This document shows, one piece after another, positions 42,473 through 51,164 of a stretch of 64,000 nt of DNA. Position 1 is the first letter of the stretch; each line of letters begins with the position of its first letter. This DNA is from Anaeromassilibacillus senegalensis (GTDB lineage: Bacteria; Bacillota; Clostridia; Oscillospirales; Acutalibacteraceae). The notes beneath the pieces were generated by a model that saw only the letters and a program-made list of their open reading frames with translations, was not told where the DNA came from and searched no databases. Location of the stretch: positions 1 through 64,000 of the forward strand of contig NZ_LN868536.1 in assembly GCF_001261775.1 (NCBI RefSeq), in the 5' to 3' direction. The position numbers were made by a program, and so were the translations under genes.

Positions 42473-42769
42473 ATGGATTCTGTTATTAAAGCACTGTTCC
42501 GGGGCGAGATTATGCCGGAGGAACGGATTGTACCGGACGAACCTGCATATTGGCCTGCCGAGCATGCGATTTCTGATGAAAAGGAATATTTTAAAGAAAG
42601 GCTTACGCAGGAGGATAAGGCCCATTTTGAAAAACTGTATGATTTATATTGCCAGTCTACAACGCTGTACGGCGCGCAGTCGTTCCAGTATGGGTTCAAG
42701 CTGGGGGCCATGCTGATGGTTGATGTGTTTACCGGAAAAGAGGAAGTTGTGCGGGATAAGAACATATGA
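42473..42769 (+). CDS. DUF6809-like small protein
   Basis: 98 residues: ALFRGEIMPEERIVPDEPAYWPAE and FEKLYDLYCQSTTLYGAQSFQYGFKLGAMLMVDVF match a small family common near mobile elements of gut Clostridia. ATG at 42473 has AAGGAA 9 nt upstream; the ATG 9 nt earlier is too close. Role unknown. Confidence 0.75.
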   Translation: MDSVIKALFRGEIMPEERIVPDEPAYWPAEHAISDEKEYFKERLTQEDKAHFEKLYDLYCQSTTLYGAQSFQYGFKLGAMLMVDVFTGKEEVVRDKNI

Positions 42770-42817
42770 GATGTTTTTTTCTGTATGAAGTGAGAATAGC
42801 AAGCGGTAATTATATCT

Positions 42818-43151
42818 ATGGGAGAAGGTGAATTGGACAGAAGTGCAGTTGTTGAAAGTATTGCAACAACTGCGGCAGATGGGAAAACATATCACGTGGA
42901 TCACTATAACTTAGATATTATTATTTCTGTCGGATACAGGGTGAAATCCCTGCGCGGCACGCAATTCCGCATATGGGCAAATTTCGTGCGGAAGGGATAT
43001 CTGATCAAAGACTTTGCCACGAACGAGGCGCTTTAAAAAAGCGGGCGGCGGCAATTATTTTGATGAATTGCTGGAGCGTATCCGTGTTGTCAAAACCATT
43101 GAAACCTGTCGGGAACGTCCTGCGTTGCCTGAATTGAGGCAAGCAAAATAA
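42818..43151 (+). pseudogene. RhuM-family gene remnant
   Basis: TTAADGKTYHVDHYNLDIIISVGYRVKSLRGTQFRIWANFVRKGYLIKDF is the core of RhuM-type proteins. The start of the family is missing, a one-base shift at about 43031 puts KKAGGGNYFDELLERIR in another frame, and the end is replaced. It is a truncated, frameshifted copy, often part of mobile islands. Confidence 0.75.
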
Positions 43152-43155
43152 AAAA

Positions 43156-43190
43156 AACCCCCGCTTGTCCAATACAGACAAGCGGGGGTT
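43156..43190. terminator. Terminator of fba (and of the RhuM remnant)
   Basis: AACCCCCGCTTGTC / GACAAGCGGGGGTT with a 7-nt loop. On the minus strand it runs into eight T. Confidence 0.95.
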
Positions 43191-43215
43191 GGTCATTTCA
43201 AGAAAACTGTTCCGA

Positions 43216-44154
43216 TTAAGCTTTGCCTTCGCAACCGAGAACCGTATTGATCTTGTGCGCAACCAAGCTCTGGATTGCGTCACGCGCAACACCCAGATAC
43301 TGGCGGGGATCAAAGTGGGACGGATTCTCCGCAAAGTACTTGCGGACGGTTGCGGTCATGGCGAGACGCAGGTCGGAGTCGACGTTGATCTTGCAGACTG
43401 CCATCTTCGCCGCTTCACGAAGCATTTCTTCCGGAATGCCGATTGCGTCGGGCATTTTGCCGCCGAACTGATTGACCATCTGCACATACTCCGGGAGGAC
43501 AGAGGAGGCGCCGTGCAGAACGATCGGGAAGCCCGGGAGACGGTTTGCGACTTCCTGAAGAATGTCGAGACGCAGTTTCGGGTTCTGGCCGGGCTTGAAT
43601 TTGTAAGCACCGTGGCTCGTGCCGATTGCAATGGCAAGGGAGTCCACGCCTGTCCGTGTTACAAAATCCTGGACTTCGTTCGGGTCGGTGAACTGTGCGT
43701 TGTCATCCGAAACCTCAACTTCGTCCTCTACACCAGCCAGCTGGCCCAGTTCCGCTTCAACGGTAACGTTGTATTTATGCGCATACTCTACGACCTTGCG
43801 GGCCTCTTCCACGTTCTCTTCGTACGGCTTGGAAGAGCCGTCGAACATAACGGAAGTGAAACCGTCGTCGATGCAAGCCTTGCACAGCTCATAGGAAGAG
43901 CCGTGATCCAGATGCAGAGCTACCGGGATTTCCGGATTCTCTTTGCACGCCGCCTCGACCATCTTGACCAGGTAGGCCGGATGGGCGTATTTGCGGGCGC
44001 TGGAGGAAACCTGCAAAATCACAGGCGCTTTCAGATCTGCGCAGGCGCCCATGATGCCCTGGATGATTTCCATATCGTTAATATTGAACGCGCCGATTGC
44101 ATAGCCGCCGTCGTATGCTTTCTGGAACATTTCCTTGGTATTTACCAATGCCAT
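43216..44154 (-). CDS. fba: Class II fructose-1,6-bisphosphate aldolase
   Basis: 312 residues. GGYAIGAFNINDMEIIQGI, the zinc/catalytic LHLDHGSSYE, SVMFDGSSKPYEENV, VEAELGQLAG, GTSHGAYKF and VLHGASSV are the class II signatures. ATG at 44154 (AGGAG 10 nt upstream) is preferred to GTG 9 nt earlier. It splits fructose 1,6-bisphosphate in glycolysis. Own terminator, single gene. Confidence 0.98.
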   Translation of the reverse strand: MALVNTKEMFQKAYDGGYAIGAFNINDMEIIQGIMGACADLKAPVILQVSSSARKYAHPAYLVKMVEAACKENPEIPVALHLDHGSSYELCKACIDDGFTSVMFDGSSKPYEENVEEARKVVEYAHKYNVTVEAELGQLAGVEDEVEVSDDNAQFTDPNEVQDFVTRTGVDSLAIAIGTSHGAYKFKPGQNPKLRLDILQEVANRLPGFPIVLHGASSVLPEYVQMVNQFGGKMPDAIGIPEEMLREAAKMAVCKINVDSDLRLAMTATVRKYFAENPSHFDPRQYLGVARDAIQSLVAHKINTVLGCEGKA

Positions 44155-44258
44155 TGGAATCACACTCCTAATCTTTTAGATGCCTTTATTATAACGCATA
44201 TTCTACAAAAAGGGAATACTTTTTGATGGAATCGGAAGTTTGTTTTTCGCGCGCCGCC

Positions 44259-44873
44259 TCAGCTGTTTTCCGGCGGCTCTACGCCGTTGATGAAGCGGAC
44301 GGGCCGGCAGGGGCTGCCCACTGCCACGCAGTTTGCCGGGATGTCCTTTGTCACCACGCTTCCCGCGCCGATCACACTCCCCGCGCCGATGGAGACGCCG
44401 GGCAGGATGATTACGCCACCACCAATCCAGCAGCCGTCCCCGATGGAGACGGGCAGCGCGTAGGTGCGGCAGAAGTATTCGCCGCTCTCCGGCGACCAGT
44501 CCGGTGTGAGGCGGTCTGCCAGTTCCACGGGATGGGAGGCGGTATAAATCTGCACGTTGGAGGCGATCAGCACATTGCTTCCCACTGTGATTCTGTTACA
44601 GTCCACGAAGGTGCAGTTCATATTGACGGAGACGTTGTCCCCAAAGTAGATATTGCAGCCGTAGTCGCAGGTGAAGTGGCTGCCAATGGAGACGTTTGTC
44701 CCAATCCCGCCGAGCAACTCCTCCAAAACGGCGCGTTTTTCCGCCTTCTGCTCATAGGGCAGGGCGTTGTACTTGGGGAGTAGTTCCCGCGTTTTGCGCT
44801 TAAACTCCAGAAAGATGGGATCGTGGCAGTCGTACCATTCGCCCGCCATGCACTTTTCCAGCTCATTTTTCAC
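44259..44873 (-). CDS. Sugar O-acetyltransferase (Maa/LacA-type hexapeptide)
   Basis: 204 residues. An N-terminal Mac domain (MAGEWYDCHDPIFLEFKRKTRELL) and left-handed beta-helix repeats (IGSHFTCDYGCNIYFGDNV, IGDGCWIGGGVIILPGVSIGAGSVIGAGSVVTKDIP). Catalytic His in YTASHPV. It transfers acetyl from acetyl-CoA to a sugar hydroxyl. Single gene. Confidence 0.94.
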   Translation of the reverse strand: MKNELEKCMAGEWYDCHDPIFLEFKRKTRELLPKYNALPYEQKAEKRAVLEELLGGIGTNVSIGSHFTCDYGCNIYFGDNVSVNMNCTFVDCNRITVGSNVLIASNVQIYTASHPVELADRLTPDWSPESGEYFCRTYALPVSIGDGCWIGGGVIILPGVSIGAGSVIGAGSVVTKDIPANCVAVGSPCRPVRFINGVEPPENS

Positions 44874-44991
44874 GATGATTCCCCCTTTTTAAAACCTGTG
44901 GGTGTGATACAAGATTGATCAATCAAAACCGATCTTCACGGGAGCGGGTTCTTTCTGTCCGGCGAACGCATAGGATATTTCTTTTAGATCG

Positions 44992-45807
44992 CTACGCGCC
45001 GGCCTTGCTGACCGCAGGTCCGCCGGCCTTGCCAGCCGCAGGTCCGGAGGTCCTTACAAAGTGGAAGATGTATTGCTGGGCGATTCCGGCGTTGGGGCCA
45101 AAGTCCGCGGGCGTTTTGCCGGGGAACAGCTCCTTCATGGCGCGCTTCATCCAGACGTCCATCGGGAACGCGTCCAGCCGGTGCAGGCCGTACAGGAGGG
45201 CGCAGTCCGCCACCTTTGGCCCCACGCCCACGATGGTCATCAGGCTGGCGCGCGCTTCGTCGACCGGGATGCGGCGCGCCTGTTCCAGATCGACCGCGCC
45301 GGAAGCGATTTTGCGCGCCGCGTCCAAGATGTACCGCGCGCGGAAGCCGCAGCGCAGGGGCGCGAGCGCTTCTTCGTCGAGCGCAGCAAGGCGCTCCGGG
45401 GTGGGAAAGTCAAATACGCCTTCTTCCAGCGGGTCCCCAAACGATGCGCAAAGCCGGGAGATAATCCCCTTAATGCGCGGGATGTTGTTGTTTTGTGAGA
45501 TGATGAAGGAACAGAGCGCCTCCCATGGGTCCTGGTTCAGGATGCGGATACCGGGCGCATATGCAGCGGCGCGCGCCAATGCCGCATCCAGGGAGGAAAG
45601 CTCCTGCCGGATGTCCGCATAGTCGCGCGCCGCATCAAAGTATGTACGCCAGAAAGGGTCTTGCAAAGCGGTTTCCAAATTGTCGTTGGAAACCCGCAGG
45701 ACACGGCCACCCGCGACGCCCTGAAAAGAGCCGTCGGGCTGCCGGTCCCAGCGAAAGCATTGTCCGCATTCCAGCGTTGCATGTAAGTCAAATTCACGCA
45801 GATCCAT
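44992..45807 (-). CDS. ogg: 8-oxoguanine DNA glycosylase (OGG-type HhH-GPD)
   Basis: 271 residues. N-terminal OGG domain (ATLECGQCFRWDRQPDGSF), NNNIPRIKGII, then helix-hairpin-helix with catalytic Lys (MTIVGVGPKVADCALLYGL) and Asp in FPMDVWMKRAM. It removes oxidised guanine and nicks the strand. The last ~18 residues (SGPAAGKAGGPAVSKAGA) are low-complexity, coded by small GC-rich hairpin repeats, and look like an added tail. Starts 4 nt after sseB stops. Confidence 0.93.
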   Translation of the reverse strand: MDLREFDLHATLECGQCFRWDRQPDGSFQGVAGGRVLRVSNDNLETALQDPFWRTYFDAARDYADIRQELSSLDAALARAAAYAPGIRILNQDPWEALCSFIISQNNNIPRIKGIISRLCASFGDPLEEGVFDFPTPERLAALDEEALAPLRCGFRARYILDAARKIASGAVDLEQARRIPVDEARASLMTIVGVGPKVADCALLYGLHRLDAFPMDVWMKRAMKELFPGKTPADFGPNAGIAQQYIFHFVRTSGPAAGKAGGPAVSKAGA

Positions 45808-45811
45808 CGAA

Positions 45812-46579
45812 TTATTCCGTCTCGATGCCTTTGCGGTAGAATGGCTTTTTGTCCTCAATGGCTTCCTTGCCGAATTTGCCGCTGGACGGCATCAGGTCAA
45901 GGTACTGGCCCGCTTCCAGATCGCCGCGCACCGCGTCCACCGTGTTGCGGAAGACCTTTTCCTGGTCCGCGCCGTTGGTCAGGCTGATGACGACCAGGAA
46001 ATGCGGCTCGTCCGGATTGGCCTTGTAATTGGCCTGGAACAGCCATGCGCTCAGGACTTCGTTGCAGCCCTTAAAGAAGGTGTTCATCGATTTGATCAGC
46101 TTTTTCGGGGACGGCTCGGGCTTGCTCAGCACAACCATGTCCGGGCTGATCTGCGTCTGCTGGAACGGATGGGAGATTTTGTTCATAGTCGCCTTGCGGA
46201 TGATCAGGTTCTGGTGGCTGGGATTGACCACAAAGCCCGCGATTTCCTCCGCCTGAGAGTTGACCAGACGCTCCAGCTCTTCATAGGTCAGGGTCATGGT
46301 GTCGTTGGAATCGCCCGCCCATTTGGACAGCTCGTCCATGTCGGAGAACATCGCAAAGAAGCTCTCGCCCTGGGTGCTGGTGGCGGCGCGGAATTTCACC
46401 TGCACCTTTTCCGCCGGCCGGCCGTTTTCATCCTTGCCCACCAGGGTGACGGGGGTGAGGTACTGCATCTGGCGCAGTTCCTGAATCAGTTCCAGTTCGT
46501 TTTTCCTCGTTTTATCTTCATCAAACTGTTTCAGCTTGCTAATAAACGCCGGATTTTTTACGGGTTGGTTAAGCTGCAT
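45812..46579 (-). CDS. SseB family protein
   Basis: 255 residues: PVTLVGKDENGRPAEKVQVKF, FFAMFSDMDELSKWAG, IAGFVVNPSHQNLII, then the C-terminal domain PKKLIKSMNTFFKGCNEVLSAWLFQ. The two-part plan matches SseB (enhanced serine sensitivity), an old phenotype name without a known mechanism. GGAGGA before the ATG. Operon with ogg, 4-nt spacing. Confidence 0.88.
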   Translation of the reverse strand: MQLNQPVKNPAFISKLKQFDEDKTRKNELELIQELRQMQYLTPVTLVGKDENGRPAEKVQVKFRAATSTQGESFFAMFSDMDELSKWAGDSNDTMTLTYEELERLVNSQAEEIAGFVVNPSHQNLIIRKATMNKISHPFQQTQISPDMVVLSKPEPSPKKLIKSMNTFFKGCNEVLSAWLFQANYKANPDEPHFLVVISLTNGADQEKVFRNTVDAVRGDLEAGQYLDLMPSSGKFGKEAIEDKKPFYRKGIETE

Positions 46580-46725
46580 AAATCGGTTCCTCCTGAAAAA
46601 ATAGTATTTGTATGATTATATACTGCCCGCTGGAAATTTGCAAGTCAAACGGCCTTCCATATTCCGTATTATTTACAGAAATCTGCCGGAGAACAGGGAA
46701 TAACAAAAATATTTTGCGCTTCCGC

Positions 46726-46754
46726 TTGACAAATCCGCGCGGGATTCCTATAAT
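46726..46754 (+). promoter_or_regulatory. Promoter of the T-box/trpB transcript
   Basis: TTGACA, 17 bp, TATAAT. Confidence 0.92.
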
Positions 46755-46761
46755 GAAATCA

Positions 46762-47030
46762 ACAAAATAAACCGATGATGAAGAGTAGTACATAGGCAAG
46801 ACGCTCAAAAGAGAGCCGCGGACGGTGGAAGCGCGGCGGGTGCAGCCGGTGGAATGGACTTCGGAGGGCACGGTGAAAGAGTTCGAGTAGCCGTTGACGG
46901 GAGCTCCGCCCGTTATCAAGGGAGCGTACATAAACGTGTACGGAATAAGCGGCGCGCAAGCGCAATCCGGGTGGTACCGCAGGAGTGAAGGCTCTTGTCC
47001 CTGAATCTAGGGGCAAGGGTTTATTTTTTT
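46762..47030 (+). ncRNA. T-box leader, probable Trp specificity
   Basis: The T-box core GGGTGGTACCGC (46969-46980) is followed by a terminator GCTCTTGTCCCT / AGGGGCAAGGGT and T-run (46991-47030). Upstream lies a long stem I with GATGAAGAGTAGTA at its start. TGG in GGAATGGACTTCGG (about 46850) is a good candidate specifier for tRNA-Trp, and the gene controlled is trpB. Uncharged tRNA would favour read-through. Confidence 0.9.
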
Positions 47031-47286
47031 ATTACATTAAGAAAATCATCTGATTTTCCACTTCTAAACGTAACAAAAAATCCTTATCTATCAGGCCAAC
47101 CGGGAAAGCGCTCAGGATATTGGAAAACAGAACTATTTTTTATTGCGCCCATGATTTATAGAAAATCCCGAGACATCCACGCGCAACAAAAAATGGACTG
47201 CTGTGGCTTTCCTATCGTTCCGCGCGGAGGTTTTCCGGAATCAGCTATTTTTTATTACATTGTGAAAACAGAAGGAGGCAATAACG
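47031..47286 (+). other. Gap between T-box terminator and trpB
   Basis: No gene. TATTTTTTATTRC-type T-rich segments recur at about 47022, 47129 and 47250, the last just before the trpB ribosome site (GAAGGAGG). Short GATTTTC/GAAAATC complementarities suggest further folding. Nothing recognised. Confidence 0.35.
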
Positions 47287-48669
47287 ATGGCGCACATCCC
47301 ACACAGATTTAATTTGACCGAGGAACAGATGCCGACGCAGTGGTATAACATGCGCGCGGATATGAAGGAGCAGCCGGACCCGCTGCTCAACCCGGCGACG
47401 TTCGAACCCATCAAGACGGAGGAACTGTATCCGATTTTCTGCGAGGAGCTTGCCCAGCAGGAGATGGACGGCAAAACCGCATACTATGACATTCCCAATG
47501 AAATTCTGGATATCTATAAGGCATACCGTCCGTCCCCGCTCAATCGCGCGTACGATCTGGAAAAATACCTGGGGACGCCCGCAAAGATTTACTTTAAATT
47601 TGAGGGCAACAACACCTCCGGCAGCCATAAGCTGAATTCCGCTGTGGCGCAGGCCTATTACGCCAAGAAGCAGGGGCTGAAGGGCTTGACAACGGAAACC
47701 GGTGCTGGCCAGTGGGGCACCGCACTTGCCGAGGCATGCGCGTATTTTGGCTTGCCGCTGACGGTGTTCATGGTCAAGGGCTCCTGTAACCAGAAGCCAT
47801 ACCGCAAAGCGATCATCCAGACCTTCGGCGCAAACGTGATTCCCAGCCCCAGCGACACCACGCAGGTGGGCCGCGCCATCCTGGCGGGTGACCCGGACAC
47901 CACGGGCAGCCTGGGTTGCGCCATCTCTGAGGCGATTGAAGTGGCGACCACGCACGACGGCTACCGGTATGTGCTCGGTTCCGTGCTGAATCAGGTGCTG
48001 CTGCACCAGTCCATCATCGGCTTGGAGGCCAAGAAGGCGATGGATATTCTGGGCGAGTATCCGGATATTGTGATCGGCTGCGCGGGCGGCGGCTCCAACA
48101 TTGGAGGCCTGATTGCGCCATTTATGCAGGATAAGCTGCTGGGAAGAAAGAACCCGTATTTCATCGCGGTGGAACCGGCTTCCTGCCCGTCTCTGACCCG
48201 CGGCCGCTATGCATATGACTTCTGCGACACCGGCAAGGTCACGCCGCTGGCGCGCATGTATACACTGGGCAGCGGCTTTATTCCGTCCGCCAACCACGCG
48301 GGTGGCCTGCGCTACCACGGCATGTCCCCGATTGTCTCCAAGCTCTACCACGACGGCTGGATCGACGAGGCCCGCTCTGTGGAGCAGACCAAGGTGTTCG
48401 ACGCGGCGACGCTGTTCGCCCGTGTGGAGACCATCCTGCCCGCGCCGGAATCCGCGCACGCCATCCGCGTCGCCATCGACGAGGCGCTCAAGTGCAAGGA
48501 AACCGGCGAGGAAAAGACCATTCTGTTCGGCCTGACCGGCACCGGATACTTCGACATGACCGCGTATACCTCTTATATGGAAAAGACCATGACGGATTAT
48601 ATCCCCACCGACGAGGATTTGCAGCCGGGATTCGATTCCCTGCCGAAGATCCCGGGGATTCAGGAGTAA
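47287..48669 (+). CDS. trpB: Tryptophan synthase beta-like protein (TrpB2 type)
   Basis: 460 residues, longer than classic TrpB (~400). The N-terminal extension and EGNNTSGSHKLNSA with PLP Lys115, TETGAGQWG, CAGGGSNIGG and GSGFIPSANHAGGLRYHG are TrpB2 features. No trpA or other trp genes adjoin. TrpB2 proteins can join indole and serine without TrpA, so indole salvage is a likely role. The T-box upstream ties expression to tryptophanyl-tRNA charging. Confidence 0.93.
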   Translation: MAHIPHRFNLTEEQMPTQWYNMRADMKEQPDPLLNPATFEPIKTEELYPIFCEELAQQEMDGKTAYYDIPNEILDIYKAYRPSPLNRAYDLEKYLGTPAKIYFKFEGNNTSGSHKLNSAVAQAYYAKKQGLKGLTTETGAGQWGTALAEACAYFGLPLTVFMVKGSCNQKPYRKAIIQTFGANVIPSPSDTTQVGRAILAGDPDTTGSLGCAISEAIEVATTHDGYRYVLGSVLNQVLLHQSIIGLEAKKAMDILGEYPDIVIGCAGGGSNIGGLIAPFMQDKLLGRKNPYFIAVEPASCPSLTRGRYAYDFCDTGKVTPLARMYTLGSGFIPSANHAGGLRYHGMSPIVSKLYHDGWIDEARSVEQTKVFDAATLFARVETILPAPESAHAIRVAIDEALKCKETGEEKTILFGLTGTGYFDMTAYTSYMEKTMTDYIPTDEDLQPGFDSLPKIPGIQE

Positions 48670-48684
48670 AATAATATAGAAATG

Positions 48685-48728
48685 AAAACCTCCACAGATG
48701 CGGGCAACCGCTGCTGTGGAGGTTTTTT
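48685..48728. terminator. Bidirectional terminator between trpB and the M28 gene
   Basis: AACCTCCACAG..GCGG / CCGC..CTGTGGAGGTT followed by TTTTTTC. Confidence 0.92.
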
Positions 48729-50686
48729 CAGGTTTGGCTGTTCAACGCTGGTTCCAGAGCTTCCCGAATTGCCTGGTAGATGGTTTCCGCTTCGGCTTCG
48801 GTCATGGCGATGGGCTCAAATGCGTCGCTGAGTGCACCGTTCGCTTCTTCCGGCGTAATTCTGTAAACAAAATAATCGTAAATAAAGCCGTCTTCCGCCG
48901 CGGGAATGGTTAAGTTGTAGTATTTTTTATCTGCTTCATCTGCTTTTTGCACGGTGCATTCCGGATGGGCGTCCCATGCGGGGAATTCCGGCTCCGGTTC
49001 TCCAATCAGAGTGCGTTTGATTGTATTATTGCTGATAGCAAGAAGAAAAGCGGAATCGTCTTCTCCGTAAACCAGAGAAAAAGAGTCTGGCGTTGTATCG
49101 GCGATTTTTTTGGTGGCCACAACCGTGGGCTCTTTCGGCAGGTCATCCATGGAATCCGCATCGTACAGGGGGTAACCGTCTGCATAGTTATCTCTGTAGT
49201 AGCGAAATGGCAAGCCGTTTATATGATCGGGAATGGAAAGCTCCGGATACCTTTCTGCAACCTCCTGCGGAGTGGTGAGCGGATAATTTCCAAAAGTGTA
49301 AAAATAGAACCCTTTAAAGGGATAATAAATCGTTTCGTCATAGCCAACCGAATACTCTTTTACCAGACGGCGTCCTTCCTCCACGGCTTCCAGATACACA
49401 TCCCGGGGAATGTCTTCCCATTCAATGTGGTATTTCCCAGTCTGTACTTCCTGCGGCTTGACCAGTTCCTGATCCAGTTGCGGGAGGAACCCGCGGAGTG
49501 TTTCTGCGATCCGACGCAGCAGGTCAAAGTCAATTTGCTCCATGGTATCGCCCAGGACATGCGTTGCCTGTGACTCATTTTCCGTGGCCAAGCCGACGGA
49601 AGGAATTTGATAAGCGGTAAAGCTTGTATAGTCGCTTGCTCCGGCGGCGCCCAGTTCACAGGGGATTCCTTCCTGGTTGAGAAAAGTGCGTACTTTTTCC
49701 GTCAGCTCTTTGTTTCCGTCTTCCTCAACGATTAATTGGCCGACGGAGGGCGCGCCGACACAGTCGACATTGATCATGTTAATTGTTTGATATGCGGAAC
49801 CGGAGAGCGACTGCGCAAAAGCATTGCTGCCCTGCATCAAACTTTCTTCTCCGTTGAACGCGCAGAAGATTAAATCGCTTTTCAGCGCGGGGAAGTCCGG
49901 CTGAGCGGTCAGCCGGGCCAGCTCCAACAGGACGCTGGTTCCGGAAGCGTTGTCCAGAGCGCCCCGGTAGACTGAGGTCCCATAACTTCCCACGTGGTCA
50001 AAATGCGCGCCAATGACAATGGCCTGTTTTCCGGTTTTACCCTTTTTAACGCCAACGACGTTCTGCACGGTTTGTTCTTCAGCAATCAACTTCCCTTTCA
50101 CTTCTACAGAGACGCCATTCTGTTGCAGTGCTGAAAAGACAGGAGAGGGAACCTGAATCAGCGGTACACTGCCGGATACGGCAACGGCGTTTAATCGGTT
50201 GTTCTCCTGTATGATTCCAAGACAAGATTCCGGGCTGTTGTTGGTTTCCCCCGTTGGCTGTAGAAAAATTTTATGTTTCAGGTCCGGATCGTTGCTGTCG
50301 GATGTCAACAACCCGGAAAGCCCTTGCGCGCCGGTATCCAATATACAGGGGATATCCTGTCCCGCGCGGTATTCCTTTTTCGTGCCGTCGGAAAAGGAAA
50401 CCTCCAATACTTGCGTCTGCCGGCCTGGGTTGTGCGTCGTTTGCTTGTAATCAAAAAAGTAGTTTTCTGCTGTGCCGTAAAAATCCAGCCCGGCGGTTTG
50501 AAACTGTTCCGCTATGTAGTTTTTGGCGGCTTCATTTCCTTCCGTCCCCGGCAAGCGGCCGTTTGCCTGATCTGAGGTCAGAAAGGCCATATCGTTGGAA
50601 ATGGCTTTTTCGTTTGCCTTGCAGGATGGCAGGAAGAAAAGCAAAAGTGCGGCGCACAGCAGGGCATTCATACGTTTGTGTGACAT
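48728..50686 (-). CDS. Secreted M28-family zinc aminopeptidase, probable lipoprotein
   Basis: 652 residues from ATG at 50686. The signal peptide ends LLLFFLPSC, a passable lipobox with Cys about 22. The M28 domain shows a PA-like insert and all zinc ligands: IGAHFDHVG, GALDNASGTS, FNGEES, INVDCVG and THVLGDT. The C-terminal 230 residues are unrelated and unrecognised. It probably trims extracellular peptides. AGGAGGTGA lies upstream with long spacing. Confidence 0.88.
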   Translation of the reverse strand: MSHKRMNALLCAALLLFFLPSCKANEKAISNDMAFLTSDQANGRLPGTEGNEAAKNYIAEQFQTAGLDFYGTAENYFFDYKQTTHNPGRQTQVLEVSFSDGTKKEYRAGQDIPCILDTGAQGLSGLLTSDSNDPDLKHKIFLQPTGETNNSPESCLGIIQENNRLNAVAVSGSVPLIQVPSPVFSALQQNGVSVEVKGKLIAEEQTVQNVVGVKKGKTGKQAIVIGAHFDHVGSYGTSVYRGALDNASGTSVLLELARLTAQPDFPALKSDLIFCAFNGEESLMQGSNAFAQSLSGSAYQTINMINVDCVGAPSVGQLIVEEDGNKELTEKVRTFLNQEGIPCELGAAGASDYTSFTAYQIPSVGLATENESQATHVLGDTMEQIDFDLLRRIAETLRGFLPQLDQELVKPQEVQTGKYHIEWEDIPRDVYLEAVEEGRRLVKEYSVGYDETIYYPFKGFYFYTFGNYPLTTPQEVAERYPELSIPDHINGLPFRYYRDNYADGYPLYDADSMDDLPKEPTVVATKKIADTTPDSFSLVYGEDDSAFLLAISNNTIKRTLIGEPEPEFPAWDAHPECTVQKADEADKKYYNLTIPAAEDGFIYDYFVYRITPEEANGALSDAFEPIAMTEAEAETIYQAIREALEPALNSQT

Positions 50687-51071
50687 GTGATTCGGTTCAC
50701 CTCCTGAAAATAAAAACCATACCGCCATTCTCGGGAATGGCTATCCGGATGAAGAAAAGTTTTTAATAATAAATTGCAATTATAATTTAGCATTTTTACG
50801 ATGTCCGCGTCAATTGTGTTTAAAAAATATTATTTATTCGTATTGATAGACAGATTTTGTCAATCGTTTTTTGCTATATTGACATATAAAATAAGTGGGA
50901 TGTGTATGTTTTCGTACCGCTATCAGAAAACTATTTCAGTAAATGTCTTTTAGGGAAAATTAAAAACCGTCGAATACAAAAGAAATCGGTAAATTTATCC
51001 GTTGTTAGCGCGCATTCTGCCCAGTATTTGCAAAAACTTTCTGTTTGATTCTGTTAAATTTCACTTTTTGC
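50687..51071. other. AT-rich intergenic region, no gene seen
   Basis: About 385 bp, much richer in AT than the surroundings. GACAGATTTTGTC is a short perfect dyad (about 50849-50861). It must contain the M28 promoter on the minus strand; no confident match was chosen. Confidence 0.4.
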
Positions 51072-51100
51072 TTGTAATGGTTGTGAGAATGCGATATAAT
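51072..51100 (+). promoter_or_regulatory. Promoter of the EF-G-like gene
   Basis: TTGTAA, 17 bp, TATAAT, 65 bp before the GTG start. Confidence 0.7.
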
Positions 51101-51164
51101 TGTTATTAATTTGATTGAACAATTGTAAAGTTGTACCAATCACCCCCTGAAAGGAGTTTTTTAA

